From assembly GCF_052088025.1 (NCBI RefSeq), contig NZ_JBQCYD010000041.1, positions 1-20,295 of the forward strand: 20,295 bases of DNA, in the 5' to 3' direction. The translations under genes were made by a program, and so were the position numbers. This document shows positions 13,044 to 20,295 of the stretch, piece by piece (positions within the stretch are counted from its first letter, which is position 1; the number at the start of each line of letters is the position of its first letter). This DNA comes from Anaeromonas sp052088025 (GTDB taxonomy: Bacteria; Bacillota; Clostridia; Tissierellales; SIT17). The notes below the pieces were generated by a model. It saw only the letters and a program-made list of their open reading frames with translations. It was not told where the DNA came from and searched no databases.

Positions 13044-15496
13044 TGGCAATGTTTGGAAGATTTTCAGAAAGAGCACAAAAGGCAATAATATTATCTCAAG
13101 AAGAAGCAAAATCTTTAAATCATAATTATGTTGGGACAGAACATCTACTCTTAGGAGTATCAAAAGAAGGAGAAGGTATTGCAGCTAAGGTATTAAATAA
13201 ATTTGGTGCAAGTACAGATAAAATAAAATTAGAAATAGAAAAAAGACTTGGTAAGGGTAAGGATTCTACAGAAGTATTGGGATTTACACCAAGAACTAAA
13301 AAAGTATTTGAATTAAGTTTTGTAGAAGCTAGAAATATAGGTCAAAATTATGTTGGTACAGAACATATTTTACTAGGGCTTATAAAAGAAGGAGAAGGTG
13401 TGGCTCCAAATTTACTTAAGGCTATGGGAATAGACCTTAATATGTTGAGAAATGAAGTTATAAAGATGCTTGGAAACAATTCAAATAGGAGTAACCCTCA
13501 ATCTAATATGAATCAAGCTAGTGGAGCTAAATCCAGTTCAAAAACACCTACATTAGATAAATATGGTAGAGATTTAACTCAGTATGCTAAAGATGGGAAA
13601 TTGGATCCAGTTATAGGAAGACAAAAAGAAACTGAAAGAGTAGTTCAAGTATTAAGTAGAAGAACAAAAAACAATCCAGTTTTAATAGGAGAGCCTGGAG
13701 TAGGTAAAACTGCAGTAGCAGAAGGATTAGCTCAAGAAATAACTGAAGGAAAGATTCCTGAAATATTAAAAGATAAAAGAGTAGTAACGCTAGATTTAGC
13801 TTCAATGGTAGCAGGAGCAAAATATAGGGGTGAATTTGAAGATAGACTTAAGAAGATAATGGAAGAAATAAGGAATGCAGGAGATGTAATATTATTTATA
13901 GATGAGATGCATACCATAATAGGTGCAGGAGCAGCAGAAGGTGCAATAGATGCATCAAATATACTAAAGCCAGCACTAGCAAGAGGAGAACTTCAAGCAA
14001 TAGGTGCGACTACTTTAGATGAATATAAAAAACATATAGAAAAAGATGCAGCTCTTGAGAGAAGATTTCAACCCATTACAATAGAAGCGCCTTCGATAAA
14101 AGATACTATAAAAATTCTTGAAGGACTAAGAGACAGATATGAAGCTCATCATAGGGTGAAAATAACAGATGAAGCTCTAAAAGCGGCATCTGAGTTATCT
14201 GAAAGATATATTACAGATAGATTTTTACCAGATAAGGCTATTGATTTAATAGATGAAGCGGCATCACGTGTTAGGATTCAATCAATCACAGCACCTCCAG
14301 AACTTAAAGATACTGAATCAAGGATTGAAGAATTATCACAAGAAAAAGAAGAAGCAATAAATACACAAAACTACGAAAAAGCTGCTAAATTAAGAGATGA
14401 AGAAAAGAAATTAAGGGAAGAATTGAAGAGGAAAAGAGAAGACTGGCAAGATGATAAAAGATCAAAATCAAATCAAGTAGGGTATGAAGAAATAGCTCAT
14501 ATTGTATCTTCGTGGACAGGTATACCTGTTAAGAAAATGACTGTAGAAGAATCTGAAAGATTATTAAACTTAGAAGATTTACTTCATGAGAGAGTAATAG
14601 GTCAAGACCAAGCTGTAAAAGCAGTAGCATCTGCAGTTAGGCGTGCAAGAGTAGGGCTTAAAGATCCTAAAAAGCCTATAGGTTCATTTATATTCTTAGG
14701 ACCAACCGGAGTAGGTAAGACAGAGTTATCTCGCGCACTTGCTGAATCTCTATTTGGTGAAGAAGATGCTATGATTAGAATAGATATGAGTGAATATATG
14801 GAGAAGCATTCTGTATCTAGACTTGTAGGCTCACCTCCAGGATATGTAGGGTATGATGAAGGTGGTCAATTAACAGAAAAGGTAAGAAGAAAGCCATATT
14901 CAGTTATATTATTTGATGAGATTGAAAAAGCCCATCCAGATGTGTTTAATATATTACTTCAATTACTAGATGATGGAAGACTTACTGATTCTAAAGGAAG
15001 AACAGTAGATTTTAAAAATACTGTAGTAATTATGACATCAAACGTTGGTGCATCTACAATTAAAAAACAAAAAACACTTGGATTTGCAGCACCACAAAAT
15101 GAAGAAAAAGCAGAATATGAAAAAATGCGTGATAATGTAATGGATGATCTTAGAAGAAGTTTTAGACCTGAGTTTTTAAATAGGATAGATGAGATAATAG
15201 TATTCCATTCATTAAATCAAGAACAAATAAATGAGATAGTAGAACTCATGGTAAAAGATTTAGAGGAAAGATTAGAAAAGTTAGATATAGACATCAAAAT
15301 AACAGATAAAGCAAAAGAATATATAGGAAAAGCTGGTTTTGATCCACAGTTTGGAGCAAGACCACTTGAAAGAACTATAAGGAAAAAAATAGAAGATAAA
15401 TTATCAGAAGAAATACTAAAAGGTGATTTAGCAAAGCAAGATAATATATTAGTGGATTTAGATGAAAATGAAGAACTAACATTTAGTAAAGAATAA
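13043..15496 (+). CDS. clpC: ATP-dependent Clp protease ATP-binding subunit ClpC
   Basis: An 817-residue Hsp100 unfoldase that feeds substrates to ClpP. Two Clp_N repeats (about 1-75 and 80-145, each with NYVGTEHxLLG) form the phospho-arginine and adaptor-binding domain. A linker rich in N and S (145-170) follows. AAA+ domain 1 has Walker A GEPGVGKT (216-223) and ILFIDEMHT. The short ClpC-type middle domain includes a UVR motif (about 425-455, AINTQNYEKAAKLRDEEKKLREEL). AAA+ domain 2 has Walker A GPTGVGKT (about 553-560) and VILFDEIEKAHP, then a D2-small domain. A Firmicute ClpC with two ATPase domains and a short M-domain is exactly this size, unlike ClpB. AAGGAGG is 10 nt before the ATG, inside mcsB. 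Confidence 0.96.
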   Translation: MAMFGRFSERAQKAIILSQEEAKSLNHNYVGTEHLLLGVSKEGEGIAAKVLNKFGASTDKIKLEIEKRLGKGKDSTEVLGFTPRTKKVFELSFVEARNIGQNYVGTEHILLGLIKEGEGVAPNLLKAMGIDLNMLRNEVIKMLGNNSNRSNPQSNMNQASGAKSSSKTPTLDKYGRDLTQYAKDGKLDPVIGRQKETERVVQVLSRRTKNNPVLIGEPGVGKTAVAEGLAQEITEGKIPEILKDKRVVTLDLASMVAGAKYRGEFEDRLKKIMEEIRNAGDVILFIDEMHTIIGAGAAEGAIDASNILKPALARGELQAIGATTLDEYKKHIEKDAALERRFQPITIEAPSIKDTIKILEGLRDRYEAHHRVKITDEALKAASELSERYITDRFLPDKAIDLIDEAASRVRIQSITAPPELKDTESRIEELSQEKEEAINTQNYEKAAKLRDEEKKLREELKRKREDWQDDKRSKSNQVGYEEIAHIVSSWTGIPVKKMTVEESERLLNLEDLLHERVIGQDQAVKAVASAVRRARVGLKDPKKPIGSFIFLGPTGVGKTELSRALAESLFGEEDAMIRIDMSEYMEKHSVSRLVGSPPGYVGYDEGGQLTEKVRRKPYSVILFDEIEKAHPDVFNILLQLLDDGRLTDSKGRTVDFKNTVVIMTSNVGASTIKKQKTLGFAAPQNEEKAEYEKMRDNVMDDLRRSFRPEFLNRIDEIIVFHSLNQEQINEIVELMVKDLEERLEKLDIDIKITDKAKEYIGKAGFDPQFGARPLERTIRKKIEDKLSEEILKGDLAKQDNILVDLDENEELTFSKE

Positions 15497-15508
15497 ATTT
15501 AAATTATC

Positions 15509-15547
15509 AAAATGACTATAAAGACAATTGTCTTTATAGTCATTTTT
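15509..15547 (+). terminator. terminator of the ctsR operon
   Basis: A long perfect palindrome (15509-15527 with 15528-15546), ending in T6, directly follows clpC. radA and disA, often next to clpC in related bacteria, are absent here. Confidence 0.9.
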
Positions 15548-15627
15548 TAAAGTGAAAATTAAAAGGGTTTTTAATTCTTTTCTAGAATAATATATATTAG
15601 AAGGAATATTAAATTGGAGGTAATAAA

Positions 15628-15831
15628 ATGAAATTTGGAATAAGAAAACCAAGCTTAAAGAAAAGAATATCTGCAAGGACCAGCATAAAAAGACAAATAG
15701 TTCATCGAGGTGGACTTAAAATGCCTAAAGGTTATGGATGGATAAGAAATCCTAAAAAGTTTGCATATAACAAAGTATATAATAAAACTTCATTTGATGT
15801 ATTTAAAATCTTAAAGAAATTATTTAAGTAA
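15628..15831 (+). CDS. conserved small basic protein of unknown function
   Basis: A 67-residue, strongly basic protein (about 20 Lys/Arg) with no signal peptide or membrane helix. The segments KPSLKKRISARTSIKRQI, GGLKMPKGYGWIRNPKKFAYNKVYNKTSFD resemble a short family I remember from Firmicute genomes and prophages (pattern GYGWxxNPKKAxYNxVYNxTT), for which I know no function. The composition suggests nucleic-acid binding, but no domain is recognisable. The start is firm: GGAGG lies 7 nt before the ATG. It lies 33 nt upstream of dsdA on the same strand, so the two may share a transcript. Confidence 0.75.
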   Translation: MKFGIRKPSLKKRISARTSIKRQIVHRGGLKMPKGYGWIRNPKKFAYNKVYNKTSFDVFKILKKLFK

Positions 15832-15864
15832 AAACTTTAGATAAAGCAAAGGTGTGATAATACA

Positions 15865-17109
15865 ATGGATATAATTAAAGAACTGAAATCTTTAAAAGAA
15901 ACTATTTGGTATAATCCTAATTATATATATTCTAAGGATATAATTGATGATTTTTCTATTAATGTAGAAGATGTAAAGAAGGCAGAAGCTAGACTTTTAA
16001 AATTTTCATCTTATATTGAGAAAATTTTTCCAGAAGTTGAAAATGGAATCATAGAATCTCCTATAAGTAAAATAAATAAAATGAAAAATAAGATGGAAAG
16101 CACTTTTGAAACCACCATACATGGGAATCTTCTTTTAAAAAGAGATGATTTATTACCTATAGCTGGCTCAATAAAGGCTAGAGGTGGAATATATGAAATC
16201 CTAAAGTATGCAGAAAAACTTGCTATAGATGAAGGATTACTTAGATTAGATGATGATTATACAGTATTAGCTGAGGAAAAATTTAGGGAATTCTTTTCAA
16301 AATATACCATACAAGTAGGGAGTACAGGAAATCTTGGACTTAGTATAGGGATTATGAGTGCCAAGGTTGGATTTAAAGTGATAGTACATATGTCATCTGA
16401 TGCTAAAAAGTGGAAAAAAGATATGCTTAGATCAAAAGGTGTTCAAGTAGTAGAGTATTTGAATGATTATTCAGTTGCTGTTAAAGAAGGAAGAGCTCTA
16501 TCTGATAAGGATCCTAATAGTTATTTCATAGATGATGAAAATTCCAAGGATCTTTTTTTAGGATATGCTGTTGGAGGAATTAGAGTAAAGGAACAATTAG
16601 AATCTATGGGAATTATAATAGGTGATGACAAGCCTTTAAATGTATATTTACCTTGTGGTGTAGGTGGGGGTCCTGGAGGTGTTGCCTATGGACTTAAAAT
16701 AGTTTATGGAGATAATGTAAGGTGTTTTTTTGCAGAGCCAACACACTCTCCAGCCATGCTTTTAGGATTATCGACTGGAAAACATGATAAAATCTCTGTA
16801 GAGGATATTGGATTAGACAATAAAACTGAGGCAGATGGATTGGCTGTTGGTAGAGCATCTTCTCTTGCAAGTACTATAATGGATAAGCTTCTTACTGGAG
16901 CATTCACTATAGAGGATAAAAAATTAAATATATTTTTGAAATTATTATATGAATCAGAAAATATTTTCTTAGAACCTTCAGCCTTGGCTGGATTTTTAGG
17001 CCCTATTTTTACGTCTCCTAAATATAAGAATGAAAATATCACTCATTTATGCTGGGCTACAGGTGGAAGTTTGGTTCCAAATGAAATTCAATTGACTTTA
17101 AGGGTATAA
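15865..17109 (+). CDS. dsdA: D-serine ammonia-lyase (D-serine dehydratase)
   Basis: A 414-residue PLP enzyme converting D-serine to pyruvate and ammonia. The cofactor lysine is K104 in AGSIKARGGIYE, matching K118 of E. coli DsdA. VGSTGNLGLSIGIMSAK binds the substrate and pyridine ring, CGVGGGPGGVAYGL is the glycine-rich phosphate loop, and AEPTHSPAMLLGLSTG, EADGLAVGRAS, EPSALAGFLGP and CWATGGSLVP finish the fold-type II core as in DsdA. The protein is about 25 residues shorter than E. coli DsdA, mainly near the N-terminus. AAAGGTG is 10 nt before the ATG. No dsdX permease or dsdC regulator is adjacent. An amidase gene follows after 82 nt with only a weak 6-bp hairpin (17111-17126) between, so co-transcription is possible. 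Confidence 0.94.
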   Translation: MDIIKELKSLKETIWYNPNYIYSKDIIDDFSINVEDVKKAEARLLKFSSYIEKIFPEVENGIIESPISKINKMKNKMESTFETTIHGNLLLKRDDLLPIAGSIKARGGIYEILKYAEKLAIDEGLLRLDDDYTVLAEEKFREFFSKYTIQVGSTGNLGLSIGIMSAKVGFKVIVHMSSDAKKWKKDMLRSKGVQVVEYLNDYSVAVKEGRALSDKDPNSYFIDDENSKDLFLGYAVGGIRVKEQLESMGIIIGDDKPLNVYLPCGVGGGPGGVAYGLKIVYGDNVRCFFAEPTHSPAMLLGLSTGKHDKISVEDIGLDNKTEADGLAVGRASSLASTIMDKLLTGAFTIEDKKLNIFLKLLYESENIFLEPSALAGFLGPIFTSPKYKNENITHLCWATGGSLVPNEIQLTLRV

Positions 17110-17191
17110 TTAATCTATAAAGATTATAATAATTAATGGTTTTAAAGAAAAGAAGAAAATCATAGCTTACAATTATAAAAAGGAGATAAAA

Positions 17192-18643
17192 ATGGGAAAA
17201 GAAAAGTTTTCTTTAGAAAATGCAACTATTAAATCAATCCATGATGCTTTTACAAAAAATGAATTAACTTGCAAACAATTAGTAGAAATGTATATAGATA
17301 GAATTAAAGAAAATGACAAAATAGGTCCTAAAATTAATTCTATAATTATGATAAATGAAGATGCATTAAATAGAGCAGAGCAATTAGATGAAGAATTTAA
17401 AAAATCAGGATTAACAGGGTCATTACATGGAATACCTGTATTATTAAAAGATAATATAGATGTTACTAATTTGCCAACCACAGCGGGATCTATTAGTCTG
17501 GAAGGAATAAAAGCTGAAAGAGATGCATTTATTACAAAAAAATTAAAAGAGGCAGGAGCGATAGTAATAGCGAAAACAAATTTACATGAATTTGCAATAT
17601 GGGGTGAGACAAGAAGTTCTATACTCGGTCAAACTTTAAACCCATATGATTTAACTAGAACCCCTGGAGGATCTAGTGGAGGAACTGGGGCAGCAATTGC
17701 TATGAATTTTGGACTAATAGGTATAGGAACAGATACAGTTAATTCAATACGTTCTCCTGCTTCAGCATGTAATTTAGTAGGATTTAGACCAACTATAGGA
17801 TTAATTAGCAGAAGTGGTATAGTACCATATTCTTTAACTCAAGATACAGCAGGTCCAATTATGAGGACGGTAGAAGATAGTGCAAAGGTATTAGATGTAA
17901 TAAGTGGATATGATGAAAATGACTCTTTAACATCATGGTCCATAGGAAATATTCCTAAAACCTATACCAAGTATTTAAATAAAGAAGGATTAAGAAATAA
18001 GAGGATTGGAGTTCTTAAAAGTTTTTTTGGTGAAAAAGAAAGCCACAAAGAAGTAAACAATATTATATATGAAAATTTAAGAAAAATGAAAGATAAAGGT
18101 GCAATATTAATAGATATTGATGAAAATATAGATGCAGATAAATTAATAGAGGATATAAGTGTACATTTATATGAGTTAAAAGAAGATTTAAATGAATATC
18201 TAAGAGGATTAGGCTCTAAAATTGATATTAACTCTCTAAAAAAGATTATAGGATCAGGAAAATATGATAAAGGTATAGAAAAAAATATTAAAGTTGCTCA
18301 AACTCTTGATAAAAGAATGCCTGAATATAATAAAAGATTATTTGAAAGAAGAAAACTTCAAAATTTAGTGATGGAAATTATGGCAAGATATAAATTAGAT
18401 GCAATAGTATATCCTCATCAAAAAAGACCTGTTGTAAAGGTAGGAGAATCTCAAGTGGAAAGAAATGGAGTTTTAAGTGCTGTTACAGGATTTCCCTCTT
18501 GTGTATTACCAGCAGGATTTACAAATCCAACCAAAACAGCAAGAATGGGTATTCCAGTGGGAATTGAATTCTTAAGTAGAAGATGGAATGAAAAGGTGTT
18601 ATTTGAAATTGTATATGGACTTGAACAATCAAGTAAAAAATAA
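17192..18643 (+). CDS. amidase-signature family hydrolase
   Basis: A 483-residue amidase of the Ser-cisSer-Lys type. Lys86 (LLKDNID), the cis-serine in PGGSSGGTG (S161/S162) and the nucleophile S185 in GTDTVNSIRSPAS are all present, followed by LVGFRPTIGLISRSGIVPYS and DTAGPIMRTVEDSAKVLDVISG. The protein is too divergent in its C-terminal half to be GatA and no gatB/gatC is nearby, so it more likely hydrolyses a small amide or peptide. One oddity is that the usual GG before the nucleophile (TGGSIR) is V183-N184. AAAAAGGAG lies 7 nt before the ATG. It follows dsdA and faces the nitroreductase gene across a shared terminator. No signal peptide is seen, so it is cytosolic. Confidence 0.9.
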   Translation: MGKEKFSLENATIKSIHDAFTKNELTCKQLVEMYIDRIKENDKIGPKINSIIMINEDALNRAEQLDEEFKKSGLTGSLHGIPVLLKDNIDVTNLPTTAGSISLEGIKAERDAFITKKLKEAGAIVIAKTNLHEFAIWGETRSSILGQTLNPYDLTRTPGGSSGGTGAAIAMNFGLIGIGTDTVNSIRSPASACNLVGFRPTIGLISRSGIVPYSLTQDTAGPIMRTVEDSAKVLDVISGYDENDSLTSWSIGNIPKTYTKYLNKEGLRNKRIGVLKSFFGEKESHKEVNNIIYENLRKMKDKGAILIDIDENIDADKLIEDISVHLYELKEDLNEYLRGLGSKIDINSLKKIIGSGKYDKGIEKNIKVAQTLDKRMPEYNKRLFERRKLQNLVMEIMARYKLDAIVYPHQKRPVVKVGESQVERNGVLSAVTGFPSCVLPAGFTNPTKTARMGIPVGIEFLSRRWNEKVLFEIVYGLEQSSKK

Positions 18644-18644
18644 G

Positions 18645-18684
18645 AAAAGGAGCTGTTTATAATATTATAAACAGCTCCTTTTTT
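18645..18684. terminator. bidirectional terminator between the amidase and nitroreductase genes
   Basis: A perfect 19-bp palindrome (18645-18663 with 18664-18682) with an A-run on the left and T-run on the right serves two convergent genes. Confidence 0.9.
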
Positions 18685-19440
18685 CTAATCTTCAATCTTT
18701 AAATTAAATCCTTGACTTTTAACTACATTAAGTAATTTACTTCTTTTTTCATTTTTTATTTCAAGTACTGCTACTACTTGCTTGCTAAATTCATCAAGGG
18801 GTTTATCTTCATTTCTTAAATCATAGTATTGTTTCATTTCTTTATCATATTCTTTTATAGATTCTAAATAATTATCTTGTTTTTTGTATTTATTTTCAAA
18901 TAATTTAAGTGATACATCCATTCTAGGCTTTAACGTTGGTTCTTGATCAGGATATCCAAAACCAAGTCCTACTATAGGAAATGTCAGTCTTGGAAGTTCT
19001 AATAGATCAACTATAGCTTGTGGATCATTTAATATGCTGCCTAAGTAAACTGTACCCATATCAAGAGATTCAATAGCATTAACCATATTTTGAGATGCTA
19101 GTACTCCATCTGTAAAGCCTTGAAAAAATCTATCCATATCTTTTTTATGTGGCAAATCTTCTCCTTTTTCTTCAGATATCCTCGCATTTCTATAAACATC
19201 TACTATAAATATAACTATTTCAGGAAAGTCTTTTATATAATCTTGTTTACAAATTTCACTTAATTTCTTTTTCATGTCCTTATCTGTTATTCTAATCATA
19301 CTATAAGACTGCATAGCTATACTTGAAGCAGTACGATTTGCTACTTGAAATAGTGTATCTAAAGTCTCTTTCTCCACCTCTTTATTTTGAAACTTTCTAA
19401 TACTTTTATGTTTCAATTGTTTTTCTATAGTAAAATTCAA
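18685..19440 (-). CDS. NfsA/FRP-type nitroreductase (NADPH-dependent flavin oxidoreductase)
   Basis: A 251-residue flavoenzyme of the nitroreductase superfamily, expected to bind FMN as a dimer and use NAD(P)H to reduce nitro compounds, quinones or flavin. KHKSIRKFQNKEVEKETLD is the N-terminal FMN-phosphate motif, VANRTASSIAMQSYSMI and the NMVNAIESLDMGTVYLGSI helix-strand belong to the core. GLGFGYPDQEPTLKPR is the hallmark that places it in the NfsA/FRP branch rather than NfsB, followed by the long C-terminal helical arm (about 200-251). An ATG at 19449 is in frame, but the only RBS (AGAAAGGA) abuts it. TTG 19440 has the same RBS at 7-8 nt and gives MNFTIEKQLKHKSIRKF, so I prefer it. It is divergent from the lipoprotein gene. 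Confidence 0.88.
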   Translation of the reverse strand: MNFTIEKQLKHKSIRKFQNKEVEKETLDTLFQVANRTASSIAMQSYSMIRITDKDMKKKLSEICKQDYIKDFPEIVIFIVDVYRNARISEEKGEDLPHKKDMDRFFQGFTDGVLASQNMVNAIESLDMGTVYLGSILNDPQAIVDLLELPRLTFPIVGLGFGYPDQEPTLKPRMDVSLKLFENKYKKQDNYLESIKEYDKEMKQYYDLRNEDKPLDEFSKQVVAVLEIKNEKRSKLLNVVKSQGFNLKIED

Positions 19441-19476
19441 AAAAATCATCCTTTCTTTTATTATCTAATCTATATA

Positions 19477-19559
19477 TTACCCTATTATTATTAATAAAAC
19501 ATATATTACATAAAAATTACAAAACCAATTTTATTGTTTATTTCAATAAAATAGGGTAA
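19477..19559. repeat. separated inverted repeat in the divergent intergenic region
   Basis: TTACCCTATT (19477-19486) and AATAGGGTAA (19550-19559) are exact 10-bp reverse complements 63 bp apart, the only G/C triplets in a very AT-rich gap. They lie at mirrored positions between the nitroreductase and lipoprotein genes, so they could be half-sites of a shared regulator. I find no strong sigma-A promoter on either strand here. Confidence 0.5.
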
Positions 19560-19612
19560 GAATAATAATAGTTAAGAACAATAAAAACAATAATAAAAGG
19601 AGAGGTTTACTT

Positions 19613-20239
19613 ATGAAGAAAAAATGGTTATTACCATTACTACTTGTGCTTATAGTATCTCTAGCACTTGCAGGCTGTGCTGACGATGCAGATGATATGG
19701 ATGATACAGATACAGGTGATACAGATGTAAAAGAAGATGTAGATGATGCAGTGGATGATGCAAAGGATGCAGTTGATGATACGGCAGATGACGCAGAAGA
19801 TGCAGTAAGAGATATGACTTATGAAGATATCAAAGTTACTCCAGAAGAAGCATTTGATAAATTCATGGAATTACATCCTGATGCTAAGGTTAAGGAATTA
19901 GAAATAGATAAAGAATTAACTGAGTATCAATATGTAATAGAGGGTTATGATAAGGAAAAAGCTTATGAAGTTAAATTAAATCCAGTAGATTCAAATGTAA
20001 TAAGTGATGATGAAGAAGAAGTTGATTTAGATGATGAGAATGCTGAAATCACTAAAGATCATGTAGCTAAAGTAGATAGTATTATAGAAAAAGCTAAAAA
20101 AGAAGATGGAAGCGATTCTGAATTAGATGAATGGAATATATCTGTAGAAGATGGTAAGTTGGTTATGGATGTTGAAATAGGTGCAACAGAATACACTTAT
20201 GATTTAGATACTGAAGAATTAATAGAAAATGATATGTAA
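19613..20239 (+). CDS. acidic lipoprotein with PepSY-like domains
   Basis: A 208-residue exported lipoprotein. Residues 1-21 form a type II signal peptide (MKKKW then a Leu-rich core) ending in the lipobox LALAG-C22, so Cys22 should be lipidated and the protein held on the outer face of the membrane. Residues 23-66 are low-complexity and almost free of basic residues, made of short repeats of the type DDAxDAVDD. The rest resembles two PepSY-like modules, one with VTPEEAFDKFMELHPDAKVKELEIDKE and YVIEGYDKEKAYEVKLNPVD, the other ending EWNISVEDGKLVMDVEIGATEYTYDLDTEELIE. PepSY domains are often inhibitors or ligand-binding parts of secreted proteins; the role here is unknown. AAAAGGAGAGG precedes the ATG by about 8 nt. 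It is a single-gene unit with its own terminator. Confidence 0.82.
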   Translation: MKKKWLLPLLLVLIVSLALAGCADDADDMDDTDTGDTDVKEDVDDAVDDAKDAVDDTADDAEDAVRDMTYEDIKVTPEEAFDKFMELHPDAKVKELEIDKELTEYQYVIEGYDKEKAYEVKLNPVDSNVISDDEEEVDLDDENAEITKDHVAKVDSIIEKAKKEDGSDSELDEWNISVEDGKLVMDVEIGATEYTYDLDTEELIENDM

Positions 20240-20250
20240 TATAAGTTTTG

Positions 20251-20285
20251 AGAGCTATAAACAAAGAGTTTATAGCTCTTTTTTG
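20251..20285 (+). terminator. terminator after the lipoprotein gene
   Basis: A perfect 12-bp stem (20251-20262 with 20268-20279), loop AAAGA, is followed by T-rich DNA. Confidence 0.92.
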
Positions 20286-20295
20286 TTAATTATAT

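Noticed and set aside
15476..15676. - strand ORF after clpC
   Set aside because: It crosses the terminator palindrome and the start of the 67-residue gene; no RBS or homology.
17192..18643. Amidase as the GatA subunit of the tRNA amidotransferase
   Set aside because: No gatB or gatC nearby, divergent C-terminal half and altered GG motif; a general amidase is more likely.
1..20295. CRISPR array, tRNA genes or a prophage
   Set aside because: No regularly spaced direct repeats, no tRNA-like cloverleaf and no phage structural genes were seen.

Overview
The window looks like chromosomal DNA from an AT-rich, low-GC Firmicute, most likely an anaerobe of the Clostridia/Tissierellia type. The support is a ctsR-mcsA-mcsB-clpC heat-shock operon, strong AGGAGG-type ribosome binding sites with occasional TTG and GTG starts, a bL27 with the Firmicute N-terminal cleavage motif, an adenosylcobalamin-dependent ribonucleotide reductase and strong A/T codon bias. 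The species cannot be named from this sequence.

Layout. Positions 1-275 are the tail of an rRNA operon (23S-5S spacer, 5S rRNA, hairpin terminator). A + strand cluster of three genes follows: a thioredoxin-fold protein with a CPDC site, an exported DUF4015-type putative glycoside hydrolase and a GNAT acetyltransferase. Next comes the nucleotide-metabolism unit: a class II ribonucleotide reductase gene (nrdJ) interrupted by a 1,046-nt group I intron that carries a GIY-YIG homing endonuclease, then dut (dUTPase). The nrdJ upstream region holds two NrdR-like boxes exactly 31 bp apart. On the - strand, alone and convergent with dut, lies rpmA (ribosomal protein bL27), with a sigma-A-type promoter and a perfect 7-1-7 Fur-type operator just downstream of the -10 box. 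It is divergent from a DAACS-family dicarboxylate/amino-acid symporter gene that has its own promoter. An EF-G-like translational GTPase (fusA2 type) follows.

The centre is the stress operon ctsR-mcsA-mcsB-clpC (protein-arginine phosphorylation and ClpCP proteolysis), preceded by a CtsR operator. The right part holds a 67-residue basic protein of unknown role, D-serine ammonia-lyase (dsdA), an amidase-signature enzyme, a convergent NfsA/FRP-type nitroreductase and an acidic PepSY-like lipoprotein.

How the parts work together. NrdJ makes deoxynucleotides and Dut removes dUTP while supplying dUMP, so the pair balances DNA precursors, with NrdR as the probable transcriptional controller and intron splicing as an obligatory extra step. 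McsA/McsB mark proteins with phospho-arginine for ClpC, and CtsR shuts the operon off when no damaged protein is present. DsdA and the amidase fit amino-acid and amide catabolism. The two most unusual things are the ribozyme-plus-endonuclease insertion inside the conserved GG|VRR segment of a class II RNR gene, and a stand-alone ribosomal protein gene that appears to be under iron (Fur) control.
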